From Synechocystis sp. PCC 6714 (GTDB taxonomy: Bacteria; Cyanobacteriota; Cyanobacteriia; Cyanobacteriales; Microcystaceae): a stretch of DNA of 64,000 nucleotides. The notes under the pieces are model-generated. The model had not been told where the DNA came from and did no database searches. It worked only from the letters and a program-made list of their open reading frames with translations. Shown piece by piece: positions 1 through 8,289 of the stretch. Where the stretch lies: contig NZ_CP007542.1 in the NCBI RefSeq assembly GCF_000478825.2, forward strand, positions 3,038,001 to 3,102,000. Reading direction: 5' to 3'. The translations under genes were made by a program, and so were the position numbers. The stretch's first letter is position 1, and each line of letters starts with the position of its first letter.

Positions 1-510
1 CTCTGTACCCTGCCTAATCAAACGGAAACTATTGCCGCTCCCATTGTCGATGAATCATCCCAAAGCTTTTTGCTGTTACAACAAAGAAGGCTGGCCGATA
101 AACTCAAAGAAAGACTCGGTTACCTAGGAGTGTACTATAAACGTAAGCCCAGTCACTTTTATCGTAACTTTTCCCCCCAAGAAAAACTGGAATATCTAGA
201 GGACTTGAGCACCCAATACCGGGAAATTGTTCTTGGCTATTTCAGTGACGAGGGAGCAGTAAATGACCTATTAGATCAATTTGTCAATCAGGCTTTCTTT
301 GCTGACCTAGCCATCTCCCAAATCCTTGAAATTCACATGGAGTTAATGGACGAATTTTCCCAGCACTTAAAACTAGAAGGGAGAAGTGAAGAAGTTCTGC
401 TCGACTACCGTTTAGTTCTCATTGACATCCTCGCCCACCTCGGGGAAATGTACCGTCGTTCCATACCACGGGAAGACATTCCCTTTGATGTATATTATCA
501 AACGGATTAA
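1..510 (+). CDS. kaiA: Circadian clock protein KaiA, C-terminal part (5' end outside window)
   Basis: The reading frame is open from base 1 and ends at a TAA at 508-510, so 169 residues of the C-terminal part are visible. This all-helical segment matches the KaiA dimerisation and KaiC-binding domain, which binds the KaiC C-terminal tail and stimulates KaiC autophosphorylation. A full cyanobacterial KaiA is near 300 residues, so the N-terminal pseudo-receiver domain lies upstream of the window. kaiB starts 115 bp downstream and kaiC follows, the usual kaiABC order. The identification rests on helix content, length and context. No start codon can be assigned here. Confidence 0.93.
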   Translation, partial: LCTLPNQTETIAAPIVDESSQSFLLLQQRRLADKLKERLGYLGVYYKRKPSHFYRNFSPQEKLEYLEDLSTQYREIVLGYFSDEGAVNDLLDQFVNQAFFADLAISQILEIHMELMDEFSQHLKLEGRSEEVLLDYRLVLIDILAHLGEMYRRSIPREDIPFDVYYQTD

Positions 511-625
511 TAGCCAACTTTCCGGTTCAATCAATGGCTAAACTTTTGCCGTTGAATGTTGCCCCCATTCCCTGGTTGTTTATTTTCTTAGTTGGTTTCT
601 CTTCTCGTTCCAGTAGATCCATAAA

Positions 626-943
626 ATGAGCCCCTTTAAAAAAACTTACGTTCTCAAACTCTACGTAGCTGGCAACACTCCTAATTCAGTGCGGGCCCTA
701 AAGATGCTGAAAAACATCCTAGAGCAAGAATTTCAGGGAGTTTATGCCCTCAAAGTAATTGATGTGTTAAAAAATCCCCAATTGGCCGAAGAAGATAAAA
801 TTCTTGCTACCCCGACCTTAGCTAAAATACTGCCTCCCCCCGTCAGAAAAATTATCGGTGACCTTTCCGACCGGGAAAAAGTATTAATTGGTCTAGATTT
901 ACTCTACGACGAAATTCGAGAGCGGGAAGCGGAAGACCACTAA
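626..943 (+). CDS. kaiB: Circadian clock protein KaiB
   Basis: A 105-residue protein with the KaiB thioredoxin-like, fold-switching family pattern: a [18 protein letters not shown]-type first strand and helix, then a [17 protein letters not shown] segment. KaiB binds phosphorylated KaiC, sequesters KaiA and displaces SasA, giving the delayed negative limb of the clock. The ATG at 626 gives the standard family length. It lies between kaiA and kaiC on the same strand. Its N-terminal fold is related to that of the SasA kinase encoded about 16 kb away at 16684-17835. Confidence 0.97.
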   Translation: MSPFKKTYVLKLYVAGNTPNSVRALKMLKNILEQEFQGVYALKVIDVLKNPQLAEEDKILATPTLAKILPPPVRKIIGDLSDREKVLIGLDLLYDEIREREAEDH

Positions 944-1113
944 AAATTTTAACCAGTGGACAAGCTGTTCTCAATAATAACAAAAGTTATAAAAACTCTG
1001 AAAAATTTTCCTCAGTCCATGGGTTAAAAGAAATTAAATTAGTTTTTCCCAGTGGTAAAAATTGCCCTTTAGTTTTAATTTTATCAACTCCTTTAAAGCT
1101 TTAAATTCTTCTA

Positions 1114-2673
1114 ATGAACTCACCCATCGTTAACGAACGCAACCGCCCCGACGTACCCAGAAAGGGAGTGCAAAAAATTCGCACTGTTATCGAGGGATTC
1201 GACGAAATTACCCACGGAGGTTTACCTATTGGCCGCACTACCCTCGTCAGTGGTACTTCCGGCACTGGCAAAACCCTCTTGGCGGTACAATTTCTTTACC
1301 AAGGAATCCAACACTTCGATTATCCGGGGCTATTTATTACCTTTGAAGAATCCCCCAGGGACATTATTGAAAATGCCTATAGTTTTGGTTGGGATTTACA
1401 ACAATTAATTGACGATGGCAAATTATTTATCCTCGACGCCTCCCCAGATCCCGAAGGGCAGGAAGTGGTAGGTACATTCGATTTATCTGCCCTGATTGAA
1501 AGAATTCAGTACGCAGTGCGGAAATATAAAGCAAAATTAGTTTCCATCGATTCTGTTACAGCGGTATTTCAACAATATGATGCGGCGTCAGTGGTGCGGC
1601 GGGAAATTTTTCGTTTAGTAGCGCGGCTCAAACAACTGCAGGTCACTTCAATTATGACCACGGAAAGGGTGGAAGAATATGGCCCCATTGCCCGTTTTGG
1701 TGTAGAAGAATTCGTTTCCGATAACGTGGTAGTTCTGCGGAACGTATTGGAGGGAGAACGGCGACGACGCACGGTGGAAATCCTCAAACTGCGGGGTACC
1801 ACCCACATGAAGGGGGAATATCCCTTCACCATTACCCATGATGGCATTAACATTTTTCCCCTGGGGGCCATGCGCCTCACCCAAAGGTCTTCCAATGCTC
1901 GCATTTCTTCAGGGGTAAAAACCTTGGACGAAATGTGCGGCGGTGGTTTTTTCAAGGATTCGATTATTTTAGCTACGGGGGCCACGGGCACAGGCAAAAC
2001 TCTGTTGGTAAGCAAATTTTTACAGGAAGGTTGTCGCCAGGGGGAACGGGCTATTTTGTTTGCCTACGAGGAATCCAGAGCTCAGCTTTCCCGCAACGCC
2101 TCTTCCTGGGGCATTGATTTTGAAGAAATGGAACATAAGGGTTTATTAAAACTCCTTTGTACCTATCCAGAATCGGCCGGGTTAGAGGATCATTTACAAA
2201 TGATCAAATCGGAAATATCGGAATTTAAACCTTCCCGCATTGCCATCGATTCCCTTTCTGCCCTGGCCCGGGGGGTGACCAATAATGCTTTCCGTCAATT
2301 TGTCATTGGGGTAACAGGCTACGCTAAACAAGAGGAAATCACTGGCTTTTTTACCAATACCACGGACCAGTTTATGGGGGCCCATTCCATTACCGAATCC
2401 CATATTTCCACCATCACAGATACGATTTTAATGTTGCAGTATGTGGAAATTCGCGGGGAAATGTCCCGGGCATTGAATGTGTTTAAAATGAGAGGCTCCT
2501 GGCACGATAAGGGCATTCGAGAATATAGCATTAGCCATGACGGCCCAGATATTCGCGATTCCTTCCGAAATTATGAGCGGATTATTAGTGGTTCCCCCAC
2601 TCGCATTAGTGTGGATGAAAAGTCCGAGCTTTCTCGCATTGTCCGGGGGGTTAAAGATAAAACCGTCGAGTAG
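1114..2673 (+). CDS. kaiC: Circadian clock protein KaiC (autokinase/ATPase)
   Basis: A 519-residue double RecA-fold protein, the same length as the Synechococcus elongatus protein. Walker A motifs are visible in CI (GTSGTGKT) and CII (GATGTGKT). The CII segment SHISTITDT carries the paired Ser/Thr autophosphorylation sites (S431/T432 in S. elongatus numbering), and the C-terminal tail needed for KaiA binding (TRISVDEKSEL) is present. KaiC hexamers cycle through phosphorylation over 24 h and pass timing to SasA. The gap from kaiB is 170 bp, long enough for a separate promoter, although I see no decisive one. This is a standard, complete KaiC1-type protein. Confidence 0.98.
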   Translation: MNSPIVNERNRPDVPRKGVQKIRTVIEGFDEITHGGLPIGRTTLVSGTSGTGKTLLAVQFLYQGIQHFDYPGLFITFEESPRDIIENAYSFGWDLQQLIDDGKLFILDASPDPEGQEVVGTFDLSALIERIQYAVRKYKAKLVSIDSVTAVFQQYDAASVVRREIFRLVARLKQLQVTSIMTTERVEEYGPIARFGVEEFVSDNVVVLRNVLEGERRRRTVEILKLRGTTHMKGEYPFTITHDGINIFPLGAMRLTQRSSNARISSGVKTLDEMCGGGFFKDSIILATGATGTGKTLLVSKFLQEGCRQGERAILFAYEESRAQLSRNASSWGIDFEEMEHKGLLKLLCTYPESAGLEDHLQMIKSEISEFKPSRIAIDSLSALARGVTNNAFRQFVIGVTGYAKQEEITGFFTNTTDQFMGAHSITESHISTITDTILMLQYVEIRGEMSRALNVFKMRGSWHDKGIREYSISHDGPDIRDSFRNYERIISGSPTRISVDEKSELSRIVRGVKDKTVE

Positions 2674-2803
2674 GTCATACCCTTAACGTTGTCTGAGTTG
2701 CCTAAACAGGGATTGTTAATCAATGGTCTGGTTCAGTCTGGATAAGCTGGGTCGATGGCTTCACTAGGTTGCTTTTACGATGGTAGAGGAACATTTTGGA
2801 CAT

Positions 2804-2889
2804 TATGGTCATTTCAAATAATTTCGAGGTCTTTATTGACAGGCTTTTCGGTGAATTTGACTGCCTCAGTCTTACTAGAAACGACTATA
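2804..2889. mobile_element. MITE-like element, copy 1 (86 bp, TA-flanked inverted ends)
   Basis: This 86-bp segment is nearly identical to 52841-52935, differing mainly by a 9-bp internal deletion after position 2825. The left end reads TATGGTCATTTC and the right end, reverse complemented, TATAGTCGTTTC, so the ends are imperfect inverted repeats bounded by TA. That is the architecture of IS630/Tc1/mariner-type non-autonomous elements. The copy ends 26 bp upstream of the ATG of the following oxidoreductase gene, so it may supply part of that gene's promoter or leader. It encodes no protein. The MITE label is inferred from two copies, size and ends. Confidence 0.75.
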
Positions 2890-2915
2890 TTATTTGCTAG
2901 TGATTCAGTGGGTTT

Positions 2916-4412
2916 ATGGCTCAACTTAGTGCGGCGGCAATTGATCGGGTTGATGTGGCGGTTATTGGGGGGGGTATTGCGGGGGTGGCGATCGCCGAAT
3001 ACCTGGCCCGCCATACTAATCTGTCGTTGCAGTTGCTGGAGCAACATAGTCATTTGGGGGGAGATTCTTCCGGTAAATTGGAGGGCTGGTTCCACACGGG
3101 GGCGCTATATTCTGGCCAGGATGATGGTCAGACCTTTTTCAACTGCGTCAATGGGGTGGAGGATCTGCTCAACCATTACAGCAATTATTTTACCGAACGC
3201 TGTAATCTCACCCTGGGACGGTTTGACCGGGGTTATAGGCCCATGGTCAGTGGTGCTGGCTGGTTTGATCCCAATCCCGTCTATCTTATCCATCCCCAAC
3301 AGCATTGCCCAGAAATGCTCCAGTCCGGCCTCAAGGGCGATCGGGTGCAGTTGGAAATGCAGTTAAAACGGGTATTAGGTCGTTTAGAAATGGCCTATGG
3401 GCAACAGTTTGATTGGCAATCGCCTATGGGAAATGGAGCAATGGCACCGGATTATGGCCATTTGGAAAGTTATGAACAGCGGGGCTGTAGTCTATTAAGC
3501 CAATCGGAAAAAATTAGTTACTACTGTCGACAATTCGACCTCAGCCACGGAATTGAGCCTAGCAACTATGCTTTGCTCAAGAGTTTGGACTGTGCCATGG
3601 ATACCCAGGGTATTTTGCAAGATCTCACCGCCAGTGCCCTGGCCCACGGAACGGCGATCGCCACCGGGATTAATATAGAGCAAATTAATGTCGACCGTTA
3701 TGGTCCGGTGAGGGTACAGAGTATTTTTTATCGAGACCACCGGGGACAGCAACATTACCTTAAGGCTAAAGCATTTATTTTCGCGGTGGGGGCAGGGTTT
3801 GAAAGTATTTTACCTACTCTCCAAGTGCGGGCCAAACTAAAGCGGAGTCGCAGTACCATGGTGGTTGCCTATCCAGCGGTCAGTCCCCATAATTTTGTGC
3901 GGATGTCCACCAAAAATTCTTACCATTTCAATCATTTTTCCCAGCGAGCTAATATCTCTGCTTTAGAACAATGCTTTAATTATTCTATGTTAGCCAATTC
4001 TGGTTATGTCAGTGATGAACATGGTTATTTAGCCAATGGAGAAATTGAATTACTTTTGGATTCGGCGGAACGTTACTTTGGTGAAGAAAACTTATATCAA
4101 CGACAACTGTGGAGCTACGATTGCGTTAAAACTGAATTTATCAGTGACGATGCCCAAAAACGACGTTACAGTTATTGGATTGAGGCTAATCCCCAGAGCA
4201 ATTATCTTTGTGTTTTACCGGGCAAATTTTCCTTTTTTCCCACTGTCGCAGTGCAAACTCTCAAGCAATTAAAAAGTATTTTGCCAGTGCAAAAAGTTGA
4301 GCACCAACCTCACGATTTAAGTTCCTATTACGGTCAAGCTCAAGCTCTAGTGGCATCTCCCTATCCTCACCAACTATTGGCATCTTATTTGCAAAATAAA
4401 GCTAACTTTTAG
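2916..4412 (+). CDS. FAD-dependent oxidoreductase (DAO-like Rossmann fold)
   Basis: A 498-residue protein opening with a dinucleotide-binding motif, VAVIGGGIAGVAIAEYLARH, at about residues 14-33. An FAD-contacting Leu-Gly-Gly segment follows near residue 45, and an FAVGAGFES segment near residue 290. This is the plan of FAD-dependent oxidoreductases of the D-amino-acid oxidase type. Substrate and pathway are unknown. There is no signal peptide, so it is probably cytosolic. Its ATG lies just past a MITE-like insertion, and hypF begins 45 bp downstream on the same strand, so the two may be cotranscribed. A redox role linked to hydrogenase maturation would be speculation. Confidence 0.7.
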   Translation: MAQLSAAAIDRVDVAVIGGGIAGVAIAEYLARHTNLSLQLLEQHSHLGGDSSGKLEGWFHTGALYSGQDDGQTFFNCVNGVEDLLNHYSNYFTERCNLTLGRFDRGYRPMVSGAGWFDPNPVYLIHPQQHCPEMLQSGLKGDRVQLEMQLKRVLGRLEMAYGQQFDWQSPMGNGAMAPDYGHLESYEQRGCSLLSQSEKISYYCRQFDLSHGIEPSNYALLKSLDCAMDTQGILQDLTASALAHGTAIATGINIEQINVDRYGPVRVQSIFYRDHRGQQHYLKAKAFIFAVGAGFESILPTLQVRAKLKRSRSTMVVAYPAVSPHNFVRMSTKNSYHFNHFSQRANISALEQCFNYSMLANSGYVSDEHGYLANGEIELLLDSAERYFGEENLYQRQLWSYDCVKTEFISDDAQKRRYSYWIEANPQSNYLCVLPGKFSFFPTVAVQTLKQLKSILPVQKVEHQPHDLSSYYGQAQALVASPYPHQLLASYLQNKANF

Positions 4413-4457
4413 CTGTGGGATGGTTGGTTATTTAACAATATTAATGGAAGCAGAATA

Positions 4458-6761
4458 ATGTTAAAAACCGTTGCCATACAGGTACAGGGAAGGGTGCAAG
4501 GGGTAGGTTTTCGTCCCTTTGTTTACGCCCTTGCCCAAAAGATGGGACTAAACGGTTGGGTAAATAATTCCACCCAAGGGGCTACCGTTGTCATTACCGC
4601 TGATGAAAAGGCGATCGCCAATTTTATCGATAGATTAAAAATAGAATTACCCCCACCCGGCTTAATTGAACAATTAACCATCGAATCACTAACACAGAAA
4701 ATTTTTACCAGCTTTACCATTCGCCCTAGTGGTAATGGTTCTAAAACCGCCACCATTTTGCCTGATTTATCCACCTGTTCCACCTGTTTAACAGAATTAT
4801 TTGACCCGGGCGATCGCCGCTACCTCTATCCCTTTATCAACTGTACCCATTGCGGTCCCCGTTACACCATTATTGAAGCTTTACCCTACGACCGTTGCCG
4901 TACTACCATGGCTCAATTTCACCAATGTGTCCACTGCCAAAGGGAATATGAACGACCAGGCGATCGTCGCTTCCACGCTCAGCCCAACGCCTGTCCTTGC
5001 TGTGGCCCCCAACTTGCTTTTTGGGATCGACAAGGGAGGACAATTGTAGAAGCAAATAATGCTTTAAATTTTGCCGCAGATAGGTTAAAAGGCGGCAATA
5101 TTATCGCCATTAAAAGCTTAGGTGGTTTCCATTTATGTTGCGATGCTACTAACTTTAAAGCGGTAGCAAAATTAAGAGTAAGAAAGCATCGACCGGATAA
5201 ACCATTGGCAGTAATGTATGGCAACCTTGGTCAGATTATCGAGCATTATCAACTTAATGATCTAGAAGTTGAGACATTAAAAAGTAGTGCTGCTCCCATT
5301 GTACTACTGGCAAAACGGTCTTGCTTACCACTGGCGGAGAATATTGCCCCTGGTAACCCCAGGATGGGGGTTATGTTGGCATATACTCCTTTGCATCACT
5401 TATTACTAAAAAAATTAAATCAGCCCATCGTAGCCACCAGCGGTAATCTGGCAGGGGAACCAATTTGCATTGATAATATTGATGCTTTAGTTCGTTTACA
5501 AAATATTGCTGACGGTTTTCTCGTTCATGATCGCCCCATTGTTTGTCCGGTGGACGATTCTGTGGTCCAAATAGTAGCTGGGGAGCCATTATTTTTACGT
5601 CGGGCCCGGGGTTATGCTCCCCAACCCATTACTTTACCAAAGCCTACCCAACAAACCCTATTGGCGGTGGGGGGCCATTATAAAAACACTGTGGCGATCG
5701 CCAACCATAATCGAGCCTATATTAGTCAACATTTGGGCGAGTTAAATTCCACTTCTGCCTACCAAGCTTTTGAAAAAACCATTGCCCATTTAAGCCAGCT
5801 ATACGATTTTTCTCCCCAGGAAATTGTCGCGGATTTACACCCCGATTACCTCAGTCATCAGTACGCTGAATATCAAACTGTACCTGTAACTTTTGTTCAA
5901 CATCACTATGCCCATATTTTAGCCATAATGACGGAAAATAAAGTTATTGAAGAGCCGGTGTTGGGCATCGCTTGGGATGGTACTGGTTACGGTATGGATG
6001 GTACCATTTGGGGGGGAGAATTTTTAAGAATTACTGATAATACTTGGCAGAGAATTGGACATCTACAAACATTTTCTCTATTAGGTAATCGGAAGGCTAT
6101 TCAATATCCTTACCGCATTGCTTTAGTACTACTTTGGTCAACCTTTGGTGACGATTTTCCCTGGGACTATTTGCCAGAATGGTTAGGCTCGGACGGCAGT
6201 GTCGGGGTTGATGTAAAGAACAATTTGAGCAATGATTTGAATCATAAAAACTTGCGTCAACTTTGGCAGCAGGGAACTGCACCGTTAACCTCTAGCATGG
6301 GGAGATTATTCGACGGTATTGCGGCGCTGATGGGACTGATTGATCAAGTAACCTTTGAAGGCCAAGCTGCCATGGCATTGGAAGCCCAGGCTGTGCCCAA
6401 TTTAACAAAGGAATCTTATCCTTTATTTTTCAATGATCAGAGCAATCAAATAGTAATAGATTGGCGACCTTTGATTAAAGCAATAACCAGAGAAGAGAAG
6501 AAAAATAATAACCTCATAGCTACTAAGTTTCACAATACTCTGGTAAATTCAATTGTCACCATGGCCCAACGACAGGGCATAGAAAAAGTGGCCCTGGGGG
6601 GAGGCTGTTTTCAAAATGGTTATTTACTTTCCAGTGCCATTACGGCCCTCAAAAAGGCAGGCTTTGATCCCCTTTGGCCTAAACTATTACCCCCCAATGA
6701 CGGCGGTCTTTGTTTGGGCCAACTATTAGCTAAAATTCAACCAAGACAATATATTGATTAG
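4458..6761 (+). CDS. hypF: [NiFe]-hydrogenase maturation carbamoyltransferase HypF
   Basis: A 767-residue, full-length HypF. The order of domains is an N-terminal acylphosphatase-like domain (GRVQGVGFRPF, residues 11-21), two zinc-finger-like pairs (C107/C110 with C129/C132; C157/C160 with C179/C182), a YrdC-like nucleotide domain, and a Kae1/carbamoyltransferase domain with HHYAHILAIM, a WDGTGYGMDG loop and GGGCFQNGYLL. HypF uses carbamoyl phosphate and ATP to transfer a carbamoyl group to the HypE C-terminal cysteine, the source of the active-site cyanide ligands. No other hyp or hox gene is nearby, consistent with scattered hyp genes in Synechocystis. rnc converges from the other strand 20 bp downstream. 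Confidence 0.96.
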   Translation: MLKTVAIQVQGRVQGVGFRPFVYALAQKMGLNGWVNNSTQGATVVITADEKAIANFIDRLKIELPPPGLIEQLTIESLTQKIFTSFTIRPSGNGSKTATILPDLSTCSTCLTELFDPGDRRYLYPFINCTHCGPRYTIIEALPYDRCRTTMAQFHQCVHCQREYERPGDRRFHAQPNACPCCGPQLAFWDRQGRTIVEANNALNFAADRLKGGNIIAIKSLGGFHLCCDATNFKAVAKLRVRKHRPDKPLAVMYGNLGQIIEHYQLNDLEVETLKSSAAPIVLLAKRSCLPLAENIAPGNPRMGVMLAYTPLHHLLLKKLNQPIVATSGNLAGEPICIDNIDALVRLQNIADGFLVHDRPIVCPVDDSVVQIVAGEPLFLRRARGYAPQPITLPKPTQQTLLAVGGHYKNTVAIANHNRAYISQHLGELNSTSAYQAFEKTIAHLSQLYDFSPQEIVADLHPDYLSHQYAEYQTVPVTFVQHHYAHILAIMTENKVIEEPVLGIAWDGTGYGMDGTIWGGEFLRITDNTWQRIGHLQTFSLLGNRKAIQYPYRIALVLLWSTFGDDFPWDYLPEWLGSDGSVGVDVKNNLSNDLNHKNLRQLWQQGTAPLTSSMGRLFDGIAALMGLIDQVTFEGQAAMALEAQAVPNLTKESYPLFFNDQSNQIVIDWRPLIKAITREEKKNNNLIATKFHNTLVNSIVTMAQRQGIEKVALGGGCFQNGYLLSSAITALKKAGFDPLWPKLLPPNDGGLCLGQLLAKIQPRQYID

Positions 6762-6781
6762 CTTTATTTTGCTTGATAGCG

Positions 6782-7516
6782 TTAATTTGGCTTGGGAATG
6801 GGTAAAATTTCCTTAGCAATAAATTCTTGGTAAGCCTGGTGAGCGGCGGCCTGTTCTGCACTTTTTTTTGATGGGCCACTGCCACTGCCCAAAGGTTGAT
6901 CGCCAAGCCAGACCGTTGCCTGAAAACCCAATTGTTGGGATGAATTTTGGGCTAGGGACTCCACCCGATATTCGGGCAAACATTTATAATTGGCTTGGGT
7001 CCATGCTTGCAAAGCTTCTTTGTAGTTATGAAGCGCCGGGTCTTGGCTAATTTCCACAGCTTTCTTCCGCAAATGTTCTCCTAACCAAGGATGTACTAGG
7101 GATAAGTCCCCCACACTGAGGTAGAGGGCCCCTAGCAAGGCTTCAAAACTATCTGCCATTAGGGAAACCCGGCCGTTTTTATCCGCCAACACCGCTGGAG
7201 TAACCCAAAGAAAGCGGTCTAATCCATACAATTCTCCCCAATCTGCCAAGGTGCGATCGCTGACCAAAATTGCTCTCAGGGCTGACATTTCCCCCACCGA
7301 TGCTTGGGGATAGTTTTCCATCAACACCTCCGCCGCTGCTAATCTCACCACTGCGTCACCGACAAATTCTAATTGCTGGTAATTTTTCTCCGGGGACTGA
7401 CTGCCATGGGTTAAAGCCAAATCCAAGAGGGCTAAATCCACCCCAACGTTATCGGCCAATCCCAACCGTCGCAGTAGGGCCTTTAACTGAGTTTGACGAT
7501 GGGGAGCAAGGGACAT
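6782..7516 (-). CDS. rnc: Ribonuclease III
   Basis: A 244-residue protein with an N-terminal RNase III catalytic domain. The signature helix reads LEFVGDAVV with E50 and D54, and DSFEALLGALYL supplies the second pair of metal ligands, D122 and E125. A C-terminal double-stranded RNA-binding domain (about residues 163-236) includes GSGSGPSKKSAEQAAA. It cleaves double-stranded RNA in rRNA processing and antisense-RNA decay. The start ATG lies 6 bp downstream of the DUF5989 stop, and SxtJ and glycosyltransferase genes lie further upstream, so it is probably read from the same transcript. Confidence 0.95.
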   Translation of the reverse strand: MSLAPHRQTQLKALLRRLGLADNVGVDLALLDLALTHGSQSPEKNYQQLEFVGDAVVRLAAAEVLMENYPQASVGEMSALRAILVSDRTLADWGELYGLDRFLWVTPAVLADKNGRVSLMADSFEALLGALYLSVGDLSLVHPWLGEHLRKKAVEISQDPALHNYKEALQAWTQANYKCLPEYRVESLAQNSSQQLGFQATVWLGDQPLGSGSGPSKKSAEQAAAHQAYQEFIAKEILPIPKPN

Positions 7517-7522
7517 ACGGAC

Positions 7523-7684
7523 TTAAAAAAGGGTGTAGATAAAGGGGGCGATCGCCGAACCTTGGGTAAAAATAATCAAAGCACCGAGGAGAACGAGGGT
7601 TAAAATCAAGGGAAACAGCCAATATTTTTTTCTCTCTCGCAAAAAGCCCCAAATATCCTGCAATAATTCGATAAATCCTTCCAT
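7523..7684 (-). CDS. Small DUF5989-type membrane protein (53 aa)
   Basis: A 53-codon gene. The protein starts MEGFIELLQDIWGFLRERKK, then has one hydrophobic helix (about residues 21-40), and ends QGSAIAPFIYTLF. I recognise this as the DUF5989 pattern: an amphipathic N-terminus, a charged RERKKYW stop-transfer and a SAxAPFIYTLF tail. DUF5989 proteins commonly sit directly after SxtJ-family genes, and here an SxtJ homologue ends 35 bp upstream. rnc starts 6 bp downstream. The function is unknown; a small membrane subunit accompanying SxtJ is the natural inference. The recognition is from memory of the family. Confidence 0.8.
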   Translation of the reverse strand: MEGFIELLQDIWGFLRERKKYWLFPLILTLVLLGALIIFTQGSAIAPFIYTLF

Positions 7685-7719
7685 AGGGTTAATTTTATGG
7701 CTTTATTGGTAATCTTGGC

Positions 7720-8127
7720 TTAGTAGGGTTTTTGTAAATGACTAATGTCCCGGGGACGACAAGGCGATCGATAGGTAATCCGTTGGGGCTCCAGTTGACG
7801 GGCCATGGTATCCCTTTTTAATAACTTCATCACTAGGGCCATGGGGGTAACCACCACCACAAAAATTATGGTCAAAATGATGCGGCTATTGATCCATCCT
7901 AAAACATGGCCAATTTTTAGCCATAGTTCATACACTGGCCCCAAACTACGGGGCGCCACCAGCCCCAGCCCCACAAAGGCAACGGCGATCGCCCAAGGTA
8001 ATATGGGGAGTCCATGGCCTTTGAGCAGGGGAATGAGTAAACCAAAGATAAAGGCAATCATCCCCGCCATAATCCAGGCAAATTCCCGCAGTATTTTAAC
8101 TGTGGGGGCAGTTGTAGTATTTGTCAT
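7720..8127 (-). CDS. SxtJ-family membrane protein
   Basis: A 135-residue protein with three to four hydrophobic segments (about residues 13-35, 40-57, 70-80 and 83-103) separated by short polar loops, and a basic C-terminal tail rich in Arg and Pro. The pattern FAWIMAGMIAFIFGLLIP and later VTPMALVMKLLKRD matches the SxtJ family, first named in the saxitoxin cluster but widespread in bacteria. Elsewhere it often accompanies carbamoyltransferase genes and DUF5989. Here the DUF5989 gene follows within 35 bp and a glycosyltransferase precedes it. The biochemical role is unknown. Confidence 0.75.
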   Translation of the reverse strand: MTNTTTAPTVKILREFAWIMAGMIAFIFGLLIPLLKGHGLPILPWAIAVAFVGLGLVAPRSLGPVYELWLKIGHVLGWINSRIILTIIFVVVVTPMALVMKLLKRDTMARQLEPQRITYRSPCRPRDISHLQKPY

Positions 8128-8289
8128 GGCACTTGATCAAGATGGCGATGTTGGGACAGCTTGGTGTTAATGGACTTTTAGCTAATCTAGATTAAGCTAT
8201 TTTGCCGATTTGCGGACCACAAAATCAATAAAAATCAGCCTTTTCCCCGGGGCTCTCTTCACTGATGGTGGAAGTATGGTCAGCATATT

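Noticed and set aside
2755-3366. Long plus-strand open frame (203 codons) spanning the MITE and the oxidoreductase start
   Set aside because: It overlaps the conserved FAD-binding N-terminus in another frame and shows no family features; Trp/Arg-rich composition indicates a shadow frame.
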